Positions 21,266 through 33,307 of a stretch of DNA of 64,000 bases are shown piece after piece. Position 1 is the stretch's first letter; the number at the start of each line of letters is the position of its first letter. A model generated the notes under the pieces. It was not told where the DNA came from, did not search any database, and saw only the letters and a list, made by a program, of their open reading frames with translations. The DNA is from Globomyces pollinis-pini (taxonomy: Eukaryota > Chytridiomycota > Chytridiomycetes > Rhizophydiales > Globomycetaceae). A program made the position numbers and the translations under genes. The stretch is from positions 69,609-133,608 of the forward strand of contig MU621093.1 in the NCBI GenBank assembly GCA_025399215.1, read 5' to 3'.

Positions 21266-22638
21266 ATGGCAACAAACAAATTTGATCAAGATATGCAAGT
21301 AAGTTTGGATCCCATTAATAAAAGACTGGAATAGAAATAATCCAGAAAGCTTATCAATCCTCACAAGCAAAATACATGAATGATTTAAACCATTACAAAC
21401 AACTAAATGAAAAATCAATGGAACGTCAATTGGAACTAGAACAAAAGAATTCACAGTTATCAAAGAAAATATCAGAATTGGATAAAATCATTCTGTTTCT
21501 AAAGAATGAGAATCAACATTTGACTGTTAATTTCAATGCTCTCTCTGTTCGTCACAGTAACCTCAAGAAAACTACATCTCAACTGGAAGCATTTCGAAAG
21601 GTTTGTAGATATTTGAATAATATGTATAGTCTATGGTAAATATGATTCAAAATAGTCCGGGAATGGGTGAAAAGTTGGATGAACCTGTACCAGAATTCAC
21701 CACCTCATTATCGTCTGGTGGTATAGTTAACCATCAAATTTATAATTAGGGACGATGACAAACGTTCACGAAGATTCCAATAGATTTTCCCATTCCACAG
21801 CTGAAAAACCACAACATTCAAATTCATATCAAAACAAATTTCATTTATCCTTTGACGAAAAACTTTTGCAACGAAATGATATGAACAAAGTAACAAAATC
21901 AGAACTACTTGAACATAAACCATCATATTCTACATTAACTGCCACCAATTCTGAAATATTAGATTCAGTAGACCAACTAGAATTACATACGTTACCAAAT
22001 CGACATGTCGATGATATGCCTAATCGAAATATTGATCGATTAGACAATGGAAATGGCGGAGCACTGGAACGAATTCGTAAATTGGAAAATATTGGGTTGG
22101 GTTTGATTCATACAAATGGAAAAGATTACGATTCAACTGAACAGTCTTATTTCACTGATTCTACCATTCCATTAGAGAATGTATGTTTTGCAGTACTTTT
22201 TAAATGTAGAATATGGATTTATCTGGATCTTCTGCTGACAAATCTGGACTCTTGACTTTGGAGTTGCTAAATCCTCAATCACAGATATATATGAACAAAT
22301 TAGAATTTCCTCATACACGTGAAATACCGACCCAACATGATACTAAAAGTGCCAATAAACCTACTACCGATGCAAATCACGCAAATCAAAGCTCCCCACA
22401 ATCAATACCAGAAAAAGAGACGGCTCAAAGTATAGATGATCCAGCCTTGATATACAAACAAATCCAACAAAGATTAACTCAAAAAGGGTTTGATGAATTC
22501 GCCAACATTATTGGACTTTTCAATAATGGACATAAGAATGCTAATGAGGCCGTTAATGAAATCAGGCGAATTGTTGGCGATGAAGTGCTTTGTGCAAAAA
22601 TGACAAGGTTGATTTATGAAGCTGCCAACCCTCAATAA
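21266..22638 (+). CDS. At4g15545-type coiled-coil protein
   Basis: Protein with an N-terminal coiled coil and a short C-terminal helical domain, the layout of the plant/fungal At4g15545 family, whose function is poorly known. Exon 1 encodes MATNKFDQDMQ; after an intron come KAYQSSQAKYMNDLNHYKQL and a heptad-rich segment ending SQLEAFRKSMVNMIQ (the LE.FK..L.QSL motif of the family). A Ser/Asn-rich middle follows. The C-terminal domain starts DPALIYKQIQQRLTQKGFDEF and continues IIGLFNNGHK and EIRRIVGD, matching the family's RL....F..F...I..LN pattern. Four short introns were joined in frame. About 400 residues. Confidence 0.6.
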
Positions 22639-22717
22639 TTTTTAATATAAGTAATCTTTAATATCCAAGTAAGAGAAATTATCACTTTGATATGAATAAT
22701 CTTGCAGAACTATGTGC

Positions 22718-22990
22718 ATGGATACAAAACAAACAAATAAAAATCTTTCAACGCTACAAATGCACCCTAGAACAGACTACGGTAATAATAAGCAAGATAC
22801 CACATGTGACCAACTTTATGAATTAATAGAAGCAAGTGGTATCATAATTGATCAAAAAATTCTTTTATTGGTAAGAAAGGACAATGTCTAACAATAGTTG
22901 CTGGATTTGATTCGCCAAGATGTACCAAGTCAAAACATCATTGCATTTTTACGTGAAATTGGAGAACGTAAAACGATAGTAATGGAATAA
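22718..22990 (+). CDS. MZT2: mitotic-spindle organizing protein 2 (MOZART2)
   Basis: Tiny protein (about 81 residues) of the gamma-tubulin ring complex, which nucleates microtubules at the spindle pole or basal body. Two exons joined by a 27-nt intron (22871-22897), which explains why no single long ORF covers it. The N-terminus from MDTKQTNKN is variable. The conserved domain is DQLYELIEASGIIIDQKILLL joined to LLDLIRQDVPSQNIIAFLREI, matching the MOZART2 pattern LYELA..AG..ID...F..L.DLL...V.P..V...L. It sits 80 bases downstream of the preceding gene and converges on the HemK gene. Confidence 0.75.
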
Positions 22991-23119
22991 AATCGATTGG
23001 AAGATAAATTTGATAAGAATTGGTAAAAAGTGAGTTTGGATCAAAAAAGGCTTTGAATGAAATGAATGTGTATAGTCAGTCCATGGTGGGACAAGGTGAC
23101 CAAATCCTTCAATTTTAAA

Positions 23120-24031
23120 CTACCGTGATTTTTCACCTGATACTACTCGATCACTACCAGATAAATCTTTCTGTACAGCGGCATTCAGAAACCCATGAGA
23201 CTTCATTATCTGTTGGACACGTTCACCTTGGGTTTCTCCAATTTCAAAAACCAATTTACTACCACGTTTGTATAAATGTTCGAGGCTACAAATTTTTTCA
23301 TAGAATTTAGTACCAAATTCATCATTTGCAATTAATGCTCTAGAGTCTTCAAAATCTTTAACACTCTTGTCAAGTTGTTGATATTCTGCAGGTGAAATAT
23401 ATGGTGGATTAGAGATCACAAGATCGTAGCTGGTGAAAGAGCGCATTCTTTCAGTATCATATAAATCTACAAGGTGGAATTTCAACTTTGATGTTGGGAT
23501 TTCTAAACGTCTTTGGTTCAATCTGGATAATACAAATGCAGATTTTGATACATCAATAGCATCGATAGAGACTAAGGGTAATGACGAAGCCAATGCTAAT
23601 GATATGCATCCCGTTCCTAGATAAAATTGAGTAATGTTTATCAATACCACTACAAAGTTCCAATACCTTTAATGGCAATTTTGGATCTATAGTTTTTATT
23701 AGATTGTCAGTCCATTCTTCTGTTTCCCATCGAGGTATTAAGACTGGTTGTCGAACGATGATGTTCAAATCAAGAAATGTTTGAGTACCTAAAATATACT
23801 GCAATGGCCTATTAGCTAAATATAAATTTAATCATGAATTTAACCTTGTCTTTGAGAAATCCAATGATTCAATTTATGGAGTTCTTTTCTAGTTAAAGTA
23901 GATGGATCAAATGGAGGTACAACCGACAAGTCTGAGGTCCTTCTTTTCAAGATCTCTTCCTTCATCCATCTGATTTCATTTTTACTTTGAATTGCATCGT
24001 TATTACAGACTTTCAACAATCGTTTATACAT
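23120..24031 (-). CDS. MTQ1: HemK/PrmC-family peptide-release-factor glutamine methyltransferase
   Basis: S-adenosylmethionine-dependent enzyme that methylates the GGQ glutamine of a (mitochondrial) release factor. Three exons, joined by 29-nt and about 30-nt introns. Motifs in order: N-terminal helical domain (FDPSTLTRKELHKLNHWISQRQ), NRPLQYILGTQTF, LIPRWETEEW, motif I split by an intron (VLELCSG then TGCISLALA), IDAIDVSKSA, and the signature NPPYISPAEY that binds the glutamine, followed by FEIGETQGERV. I start at the ATG at 24031 (MYKRLLKV); the frame extends slightly further upstream without ATG. Mitochondrial rather than cytosolic MTQ2-type is inferred from the PrmC-like N-terminal domain. 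Confidence 0.88.
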
Positions 24032-24078
24032 TTCATTCAAACTTTTTCACAAACTTTTTTTTACCTCATACAAATTCA

Positions 24079-24712
24079 ATGTCACTTAATTATACAACTG
24101 AGCTTTTGATAATCACATCAATCATTGTAGTATATAGCGCATTAGTGATGGTTTCCAGGAGTAGAAGGTCGAAGATTAAACGACGAATCATGATTGTATT
24201 GGGATCAGGTAAACCAACACACGTTAAACATCACAGGAGGTCATACAACCGAAATGTTCAAATTAATCAGAGATTTAGATCCTGACTCATTATCAAGGGT
24301 TTATGTCATGGCTGATTCAGATACGCTAAGTCAATCCAAAATCAATTCAGATGCTGATATTGTAAAAATACCTAGAAGCAGATCGGTTCATCAATCTTGG
24401 ATAACAACACCATTCACAACGATTTATTCATTCTTTTACTGTATCAAGGAGGTATGGTGGTATTCGCCTGACCTGATTCTTTGCAATGGTCCTGGAACGT
24501 GTGTACCAATCTGCCTTGCTGCCTTTTTGCTCAAAATGCTCTTGCTGGGTACAGCTCGAATCGTATTTGTAGAGTCGTTCGCTCGAGTAGAGACGCTCTC
24601 ATTGACTGGAAAGATACTCTATTACTTGAAAATCACTGATCGCTTTCTTGTACAATGGCCACAATTAACTTATATATATCCCAAGGTTGAATATAAAGGT
24701 CCTCTGATGTAA
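24079..24712 (+). CDS. ALG14: ALG14-like UDP-GlcNAc transferase anchoring subunit
   Basis: Membrane-bound half of the ALG13/ALG14 enzyme that adds the second GlcNAc to dolichol-PP-GlcNAc on the cytosolic face of the ER, an early step of N-glycosylation. An N-terminal anchor (LLIITSIIVVYSALVMV) precedes IMIVLGSG, joined by a 27-nt intron to GGHTTEMFKLI, the hallmark GSGGHT.EM motif. Further motifs: RVYVMADSDTLS, KIPRSRSVHQSW, LILCNGPGTCVPICLAA and IVFVESFARVETLSLTGK, then FLVQWPQL. About 200 residues, normal for the family. Only 47 bases separate its start from that of the divergently transcribed HemK gene. Confidence 0.92.
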
Positions 24713-24758
24713 ACAAAGATTAAACGTACATTGATTCTAAGTTAACTTGTTATATTAA

Positions 24759-26093
24759 TCACCAGATTCGTAGATGCTTCAACCCTGAGTAAACTAGACT
24801 AGTGATGGCATACGTATTCACAACGGTGTCTTTTATATAATCTACAAACCCATACGATCCTTCAACCGGAGGTTCTGGCCACTGTTTTACAGGACGCTCT
24901 GACGGGCTCTCGTCATCGTTGTCGGGTATCATATCAGGCTCGTATACAAATGTAGTATCTCGTTGGTACTCCAAGTCATTTCGCATTTGTTTAAGCATTG
25001 GTGACTCGGAAACAGTAACAACTCTTCCCACCCGTGGGAACGGTACTTTAGGATACGGCCTATATCCTATCACTATAGAAGTTCTACGCCGAACTGGAGC
25101 AGGGGGCTCTTCGACAATCTTCACCTCTGAATCCATCAAAGTTGCTGAAGAGTCTGAGTTTTCATCCTCCGAACGTTCACTAGGTGGTGCAGGAGCAGCA
25201 GTAGTTGAAGATCGATCAGCAAGTATGCCTAGGATAGTATTTGAATCATGTATCATCTTATTCAAAGTCTCCTCTTCCAATTCTTGACTAATATCATCAT
25301 CTTCTGTTAACTTGATTGATTCTTTGTAATCGATAATAACTTGAGACGAAGACTCCTGACTTATATCTTCGGCTGAGAAAAACAAATCTTGATCGGACGT
25401 TTCCCTAGTGACAGATATTCTGATTCCAATTTCGCCGTGAAACCGCAATCTTTTAGATGGTGAATTGGTACTGCTTCTGGGACTCGAATTCGATGAATCA
25501 CATCCGAAAAATTCTTTAACAATATCTTTTGGAGTAATGGCTAAATCTGGTGAAACGTCCTTAACAAAAGGCCTTTCTAATGGGTTCTTCCGTTGATCAA
25601 AAAGAGCTGTATCTGAAGCAGTTTTTCGTAAAGTGTTCTTATTAGTTATGATAGCTGGAATAAAATCTTTTGGATTCTTTTTGTTTTTTAGAACTGATTT
25701 TAGGTTATTCTTCACAGGAGACTCATCTTGACTATCATTGTCACGATTAGACTGAGAGTCTGGTTCTGTATTTTTATGATTTCCATAGAAAGGTCCATAA
25801 AACCAACAACGATCACTGTCTTTACTCCAATTGAGTTCTTTAGGGTTTAGTTTAGGGAGATGGTAGTGAACTTGCATATATCTTCTCCATGTAGCATTTT
25901 CTCTTCTAAATATTAGACTCAAATGGACAATTTACCTCTTGCCATGCATTGCCATTTCTTTCGTCTTACTTTTACTATCCACTGTTGCTTTTTTCCAACA
26001 AGAATGAAGATCCATTGGATCTAATGGATAATGGAAATAATCAATCTGCTCAGTTCCTGGTCTCCGTCTGGAATCTACGGTCGGAAATGTCAT
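24759..26093 (-). CDS. DUF1752 (Reg1/AreA-like) domain protein, possible PP1 regulator
   Basis: Fungal-type regulatory protein of about 430 residues. The start at 26093 gives MTFPTVDSRRRPG and HYPLDPMDLHSCWKKAT. A 30-nt intron then joins to RRENATWRRYMQ, which matches the short DUF1752 motif (LEN.SWR.W) seen in Reg1/Hex2 and some GATA factors. The rest is mostly disordered and Ser/Asp/Pro-rich, with a basic stretch SPSKRLRFHGEI that could be a PP1-docking site, an acidic region, and a conserved-looking tail (VEGSYGFVDYIKDTVVNTY, YSGLKHLRIW). In yeast, Reg1 targets PP1 to Snf1 in glucose repression; whether that holds here is inference. Confidence 0.5.
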
Positions 26094-26339
26094 TTTTTAA
26101 TTAAGGAAATTTACAGTTTTTTGCCCAACTGAAAGCCACTGTTTTCGCAAGAGGCTTATCTCATGATATCATCACACAAAGGACCCAAACAAATGACAGT
26201 GGAAAACTAGAGAACGCCAGATCATCCTGGCTGATCGTGTGGTTGGATGCTCCGCTTGATCTCTGTAGAAACAAAATTCAAAAGCATTTCAAAATTGTCC
26301 GATAAAACGCGTCAATATTTTTATCTTATCAATCATTCT

Positions 26340-26921
26340 TTATTTACTCAAGATTGTAATATAATCTTCATAGTACACTAGTAACATTATTTCATTCTCA
26401 TATCATTACCTTTGTTCTCTGTTGGATCCGTACATGCCTATTGTTAGTAATATCTAATTACTGCCAACATTTCTTCGATTTCTTCCGTGGTAAACACTTC
26501 TCCCTGACTCGTCATGTAACGTTTTAAATCATCTGGTAATAGATAACCTTTTTTTTCAAAATCTAATGCTTGAAAGGCTCTATAAAGAGTTTCTTCATCG
26601 TCCTTCTCTGGATATTTGCTACTCATGATTGATGTACAAACAGCATTAAACTTTTCTTTTGTGATATACCCAGTAGGTTCATCTTCTTCCATTTGGGTAA
26701 CCCATTGATGAAGTTGCTCTAAGGTAGGATAAATTCCAATGGAACGAAGAATAGTTCCAATTTCTCTGACTATAATTCAAAAATCAACTGTATGAATGAA
26801 ACTTACCATCGCAAGTTCCATTATTTTGCTGGTCGAAGGTGTCAAATGCTGCAAGTCAGTTTTTTCTGTTACCTTGGTGGATTTTTCGTTGTAATTGGTT
26901 GCTAACTTCAGCCAAACCCAT
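26340..26921 (-). CDS. DRC8: EF-hand dynein regulatory complex protein 8 (EFCAB2-like)
   Basis: Calmodulin-like axonemal protein of the nexin-dynein regulatory complex, which controls flagellar beating. Five exons are joined by very short introns, three of them 24 nt. The assembled protein begins MGLAEVSNQLQRKIHQAFDTF and runs NNGTCDVREIGTILRSIG (first EF hand), MEEDEPTGYITKEKF, RAFQALDFEKKGYLLPDDL, MTSQGEVFTTEEIEEMLAA, CTDPTENKVYYEDYITIL. The VREIGTI.RS.G and EPTGYI motifs are distinctive for EFCAB2. About 160 residues, normal length. EF-hand loops lack several acidic ligands, as in other DRC8 proteins, so calcium binding may be weak. A strong marker for a flagellated life stage. Confidence 0.85.
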
Positions 26922-27192
26922 GATTGAATAATTCGCGTAAGTAAAGCAAAAAGCAGACCACCAGTACAATAAAAGGTATTAATACCTTTACAAAATTTCT
27001 TGACCAGTTCTAGAAGAGTAAATTGTTATACAGTCAAAAGACAACTTGATTAGTATTAACAATACAATATATTACTCAATGGCTTACGTGAAGTCATAGG
27101 TTTAGAAATCCCATAGTTGATCTGACTGTCCATGTTTCAAGTTGTCTTTCACGAACTCAAAATCTTTTCTTACACCACACAATCAACCCAAT

Positions 27193-27486
27193 ATGGTTAA
27201 TCAAACGCAAATCAATTTAAGAAGCAGAAAACAAACCTCAGAATTAACAAATCATTTACAACTGAAATTACATCCTAAAAGAATTTCAAAGTCAAGAATG
27301 CAGAAAACGCGACCAGTTGTCATTGAAAGTGGTCCATTGTCAGTGTTAAAGAAACATTTAGAGAAAACAAAGAGTATTCCAAGCTTAGATAATGATTCTC
27401 TATGGGAATTGAGTGAACTTACAGGGTTGGATGTCAAATCAATCGAAAACTGGTACAAAACTGGTAAATTGAATGTAAAATGTTGA
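27193..27486 (+). CDS. small protein with degenerate homeodomain-like region
   Basis: About 97 residues from the ATG at 27193 (MVNQTQINLRSRKQ). After a basic segment (KRISKSRMQKTRPVV) comes a helix-turn-helix-like part: SVLKKHLEKTKSIPSLDN, LWELSELTGLDVKSIENWYKTGKL. The TGL...SIENWY pattern lines up with homeodomain helix 3 (TG.....Q..NWF.NRR), but the conserved Asn and Arg of the recognition helix are replaced (WYKTGK), so DNA contact is doubtful. Spacing fits the three-residue-longer TALE form. It could be a decayed homeobox gene. No introns. Confidence 0.45.
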   Translation: MVNQTQINLRSRKQTSELTNHLQLKLHPKRISKSRMQKTRPVVIESGPLSVLKKHLEKTKSIPSLDNDSLWELSELTGLDVKSIENWYKTGKLNVKC

Positions 27487-27730
27487 CTTTAGCATTATCA
27501 AGGTTCGCGTAGTGGTTATAATAATGTGAATAAGCAACGAGTAATAATAAACAGAATATTGAACATAATTGCATTGCTTAAAAGTCCTGGTTGGGGGGAG
27601 TTGCAAACAGTTCCATACAAAAGATCTATCTACTAACGATATTTTACAATGTTTATGAATCATTGGATGAAAACATTCGTACAATCTATGTTTGGCAATT
27701 TTGGATTTCTTGTCCAGACAAACCAACGTT

Positions 27731-28142
27731 ATGACGAAATCTGAAATAGTATCCATTGACCCCAAAGCATTCGATTTAGATTCTAAATACCCTAAAGATA
27801 AAGTTCAACTTCTTCCTTGTAGAATTCATTTCGACGGAGATGCAGCAGTAACTTCATACATGATAGAAAATGAAGGTTCGTTTCCAAATGATATTAAATT
27901 TTGTAGAATTAAAGAGTACTCTGAGAGGAAGAGGATTAAGAGGAACTGAATTAAAAATGCCAGAGAATCATCAAGTTGCAGTTTTGTCAAAGTCTGATTA
28001 TGATACTGAATGGAGAGTAAAGACGAAACAAGAAAGCATCACCGTTTGGGGACATGACGAAGTTCCATCGATCTTTAATAGCTCTGTTATGAATACATCT
28101 GCTTGGATTGAATTAGCAAATGCTATTCATAAACGAATGTAA
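27731..28142 (+). CDS. RNASEH2C: ribonuclease H2 subunit C
   Basis: Small structural subunit of RNase H2, which removes ribonucleotides from DNA together with subunits A and B. Two exons joined by a roughly 31-nt intron. Start at MTKSEIVSIDP. Conserved motifs: LLPCRIHFDGDAAVTSY (the LPC.I...G.A.V..Y signature), LKSTLRGRGLRGTEL (the FRGR.L.G motif), GHDEVPS and a C-terminal helix. About 125 residues, normal for the family. It ends only 33 bases from the Ski3 gene, which converges on it. Confidence 0.85.
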
Positions 28143-28174
28143 ATAAACGAGCAATTGAAATGATGATAAACTGT

Positions 28175-31100
28175 TTATTGAACATCTAGCCATTCTATTA
28201 ACGGCATCGGGATTAGATCTTTCATGATATCTTTGTTTTTGGAAATACGAGATTTACTCTTCTCAGAATCTACTTTAGAGAGGATCAGGGTTTGGAGAAA
28301 TCGTAGAGGTATAGAAAACCGATCCAATTGAGTAACAGCTTTTAAAGTATTAAGAGCTTCATCAAATTCATCGCATTTTATCTGTAAGTCTGCTAAAAGT
28401 AATGGTGGATTTGCATTCAAGGGAAACAACTTTTGCGCATAGGTAAAACACATCTTTGCTGCACTAACTCGTCCACAATTGTAATACATTAGCCCGAGTC
28501 GATTCAGTGGTGTCATCCATGGTAAGATACCATTCATAGATTCAACAAAGGCTTGCTTAACTGCCATTATGCTAGAATCTAATTCACCCAGAGAGTTTAA
28601 GATCCTGCCCAAAAGGAAATAACCTATTTGCTTCAGTGTTCCCTCAGAAGCACTGACGATTGGGTCAATTTGTGCTAAACTGTCTTGCAAAGAATAGGAC
28701 AGCTGTAGTGTTTCACTTCCAAGAATTGCATTTCCAGATATCAGTGTACTCCAGTTATCTAAATCAGAATCAGTGTTTAGCAATTGAGCCGTTAGAGCAC
28801 ATTTGTGAGCCAAAATATATCCTGTATCATCACCAATTTTAGGACTGCCTTTTGAACTCAGCTCCAATGAAAGTGCAATCCAATTTTTTGCATTACTTGG
28901 TGAGAGCATAATAGATTTGCTTAAATGTCTCCTTGCGCTTCCTGTCAGATCTCCATTTACAAGTGAATTTATGCCAGCTACTAGTTCGATGTCAGACATT
29001 TGTAAAATAGACTCTAACTCGGTATTAACATTAGAATTCGCATGAGATGCAATGCTTAAGGCACTTAGCGATAAGGAATTGGAAGATTTTGATCCGTTAT
29101 AGCTTAGAATTTAGTTCAAATTTAACTTACATATACGAATGCTCAATCAGTCGCTTCCATCTCATTGCTTTCCAAGGATACCGATGGACAGATTTCGCCA
29201 AGAATCCTCGCGCAGTGGAAGATTGTCCCTATAATGAAATAAATTTTACAAAAATGTACCTGTAGTAAGAACATACAATGCAACACATTGTCCATGTCCT
29301 CGTCCCAAATATCTAAAACATCTGGCTCTAATTTTAATAGCTCCGCCGCAGCAGTTTGCGCCAAAACCCAGTCATCGATTACCAATCCCAGCACTGCAAT
29401 ATTGATAATAGCACGCACATAAGTAGGATCGTTTGAAAAACTAAGATAAGACAATGCAAAAGATCAAACCATTGCAGTAATTGGTCCTTGGACAAGTTGA
29501 CGTGGTCTTCAGTACCCAAAGCGAATAAAACCTGACTCAAATATAATGTTGTGTCGTTAATAAGTTGGCTGTTTCCAGATTTTTCCTGGCTCTTCTCTAA
29601 TGCAGATTGAAAAGCCATCAATGATTCAGCAAATTGATTGTCAAAATACAGTGCAAGCCCATATCCAATCTAATAATGATTAATACACCATTTGCATACA
29701 TAAGTATAAGAATCACCACCTGAGTTTACCACTTCTTGGTAAACTTCAATAGCCTTTCCAAACAATAAACTGGAGCAATAGCATCTGGCCAAGTTTTCTG
29801 AAACAGCTTCTCGCTCAATGATTTTTGAACTATCTAAGTATTCAAGCGCATTTTGGAATGCATTGATTGCCAGATCAGTTTGCCCCAATTGCTCCAAAAA
29901 TATTCCATATAGATTGTACGCTGCAGGATCCATATGTTTCTTTTCGGACAACTTCAATAACAGGAATGAACCAACAGTAACGGATGATATATACTTTTGA
30001 GGAGACAGAAAACAATGTCTTGCAAATTGATACAATATTTCAAAATTTGTTACTTTTCCTAATTCGTACGCATGTTCAAATAACTCAAAAGCATCTTCGG
30101 CTCCAACCAATTCTGCTATGAATGCTTGTCCTAACCATCCAAGTGCCACATCCGGATCATTAAACTGACACTTTTGGAAACATTGCTTCGCTAAATCGAG
30201 ATCATCATGTAAGAGATAAAAGAACCCAAGGTTTGACCATACTATTCCATTCTGTAAAGATGTTAAAAAGATGGAAGGTATACCTGTGAGTTTAACTCTG
30301 CGGCTTGAATAAACGCATGTTGCGCTAATTTTGGTTCTAGTATGTGAGATATCAGGCCTAAAGAATTCCAGTATATCCAATTATCTGATGTGTGGTTCAA
30401 AGCTATTTTTATATGTTTGACAGACAGATGCAGTAAACTTTCATCACCTGTCAGCAAATGAAAGGAATATGTAATCAAACTAAGATCATGATAGTATGTA
30501 CTAGTTAAAGCACTTGTAGATGGAAACAACAACGCTACTTGGATTGAGATAGTGGCACAATTTAATAAAACGTGAAGGTTGGAACTATGTTCAACACCAT
30601 ATTGCTGTAAACCAGCTTGATTAATTTTACTGTTGAATCGCTCGTCCAAAAATGAGATGACAGGAGATAATAATTCAGCACACGAATCATCAAATAATTC
30701 TGGAACTAAATTGTAGATTTGAAAACATGCATCGCTTAAGAGTTTTACCAACATTTGATATGATTTGTGATCGAATTCTAATCCTTTCTGACAAATTTGG
30801 ATCGATTGCATTAATTTGGTTAGACAAGATCCATATGCTCCTTGTTCATATAATTCCTTGGCGTACAAATTAAGAGTTTCTGCTAGTCCTTTAATGGAGG
30901 GAATTTTTTGCATGAAATTGCTATCATCGTTTTCCAAAGAATCTAATACATTTTGAAAGTTTGCACATGATTCAGCAAACAAACCCAACTTGTTATTAAC
31001 AATCCCTTTAAGGTAAAACGCTGTTAATGTAGTAGGTTCCAGTTCAATTGCACGATCTAACGCTTTCAAGGCAGCCATATATTTCCCTTCCTCAATATAT

Positions 31101-33307
31101 GCTTCACCCAGTGATATCCAAGAAATCGAGTCTTTCGGGATGATTCTAAGAGACGTTTGAAAGTGTGATATAGCTTCACTGTACCTACCAACATGCTTTC
31201 GTTAGTTTTAAAAGCGGTTACCAATGACAGAATTCCGAGCTGTTTCCAAGCCCAAGTTGATCTTGGTACAAACGATACAAATTGTTTTAGCAGGTCATTG
31301 GTTTCTCCTATTTTATTTTGGGATAGCCAAATAGCAGTTACACTTTGAATTGCTTCATTGTCTTTCGGGTTAGTTGAGATAGCTTTGCTGTAACACTTGG
31401 AAGCTCTATCAAGATCATTTTCCACCTCTCGATAGTAATTTCCAAGTTGTGTAAACGATGGGGAGTAGTGAGGATTAAGTTTAATAGCCTTGATCAAATG
31501 TTGATGAGTGTATTGTTTATCTGTTACGAATTCCCCTGTACTTTAACTGGTACACACCTTACCACCTAATCGCGAATAACATTTAGCAAGCCTGTAATGG
31601 ATCAAGTAAGAGTCTTGATCTAATTCCAGCACTTCAATAAGTGAGTTTACAGCGGCTTGGGTATCATCTTGAATGTAATATATCCAAGCAATTTCTATTT
31701 TAGCATCAATATTATCTGGGTGTTGTGTCAAGATTTGGTTCAAGTAAGTTTTTGCTTCTTCAGTATTATGGATAGAAATGAGAGCTTTTGCAATTCCCAT
31801 CAAAGCTTCCACATTTGAAGATGATTTTTCTAAAATTGTTCTATAAGTCGAAAGCGCTTGAGCAGTACATCTATCACCCAGCTGAATGTACGATTCGGCC
31901 AGAGTTAGTTCAGCATCGAGTATAACACTAGCATTAGTTTGACTGATTCGCACTTATCAAATGGCAGTAAAGTCATTTCCGAATGAGCCTTGGCAACCTT
32001 AATGAGAGTTTCACAGCAATCTACTAAAGAAGACCATTCCTTTTGTGATTTAAAAATCTTTGCCAATATTTGATTTCCAAATATACTTTTTGAGTTTTCC
32101 TCTAGTCCAGCCAAGACATCTTCGAGCGCGTCATTGTCATCATCTCCTGATAATGTCTGTACATAACTATCAATTAATTTTTTGTAACTGGAGCTATCAT
32201 CCTCCCCGAAGTGCAGATATCTTTGTATCAATTCTTCACTTCGATTTTCTGAAAATTAGGTTTGTTTTAAGATACCAAGTGCTTGATTTTCACTTTCAAT
32301 GACAATTTGATAAGCCAATGAACTAAATTTCTTTGCATTTAACAGGGTACACGCTAGTGAGAAGACTTGAGATTGTATCTAACTTTAGCATAATAAATGA
32401 TACATTTTGTTTGGATTCTACAGGAGCATGAATCAATTTCCGTGATAAAAATTCTAATTGTTTCATTTGAATGGTAACTTTCTCCTCCTCATTGAGGTCT
32501 AGCGCCAAGATGCTTTCATACATTGTATCCAGCTAACTGTTACATATACGTTTTTTACTGTTGACTGGGATAATAGTTCAGATTCGATTTGGAGGGTCAA
32601 TATTGACAATGGAGGAGCGCCTAATCTGGTTTTTCGAGACTACAAAAGATAAAAGTATTGTATAAGGATTTACATTAATCTCTTTTTGCATTGTAATTCT
32701 GTAACGTTCTTCTGTGATGTCAATGCATTCAGTCCAAACGCTCTTTGGAGAGACTATATCAAAATCCTGAATTAAATGATATCCTTCAACACCTGGCAGA
32801 AACTTCTGTAGACTCTCCATGATCTATTGTTAAATATCAAGGAAATACTCTGTTATTATCTTTCAATTCCCTAGATAACTGGATTCGATTGTTTAGAATG
32901 CCCAAATACTTTTCAGCATCGTTACTAATTGATTAATCTCTGAATATCTATACGATTTTATATATAAGTTTGCAACTCTATCCAATGTTTTGAAATGCCC
33001 CTCTTGATCAATATCCTGAACACTCCTCGTTTTTTCATACAGTTTTAATAGTCCCTGGCATGAGTATCTACAATCCTACCTGATATGCTAAAGGTTGTGT
33101 TGGTGATATTGAGATTGCTTTTTCATAGATTCCAATTGCTTTGGTGAATAATTCCTGTTCCTGATAGGCAACTCCTAAAAACACACAGGCATTATAGTTT
33201 GAACTATCGTTTTCCAGTATTGTTTCGCATAGCTCTTGTGCATATTCGTAGCTCTTTGAGTTGATTGCATCTCGAGCAGCTTTCAGTTGCGTCTTTAAAA
33301 ACGACAT
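28175..33307 (-). CDS. SKI3: Ski3/TTC37-like TPR scaffold of the Ski complex
   Basis: Very large tetratricopeptide-repeat protein (about 1,600 residues after splicing) that holds the Ski2 helicase and Ski8 and feeds mRNA to the cytoplasmic exosome. Many exons with short introns cover 5.1 kb. The N-terminus MSFLKTQLKAARDAINSKSY followed by YNACVFLGVAYQEQELFTKA and YEKAISISPTQPLAYQ matches the start of TTC37/Ski3. TPRs recur throughout, for example KTYLNQILTQHPDNIDAKIE, YSKAISTNPKDNEAIQ, RAIELEPTTLTAFYLKG and FQKCQFNDPDVALGWLG. The C-terminus has LMYYNCGRVSAAKMCFTYAQ and LIEWLDVQ. Exon limits were not all resolved; I treat the whole span as one gene because frames keep matching Ski3 order and no start/stop gap is seen. 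Confidence 0.82.
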
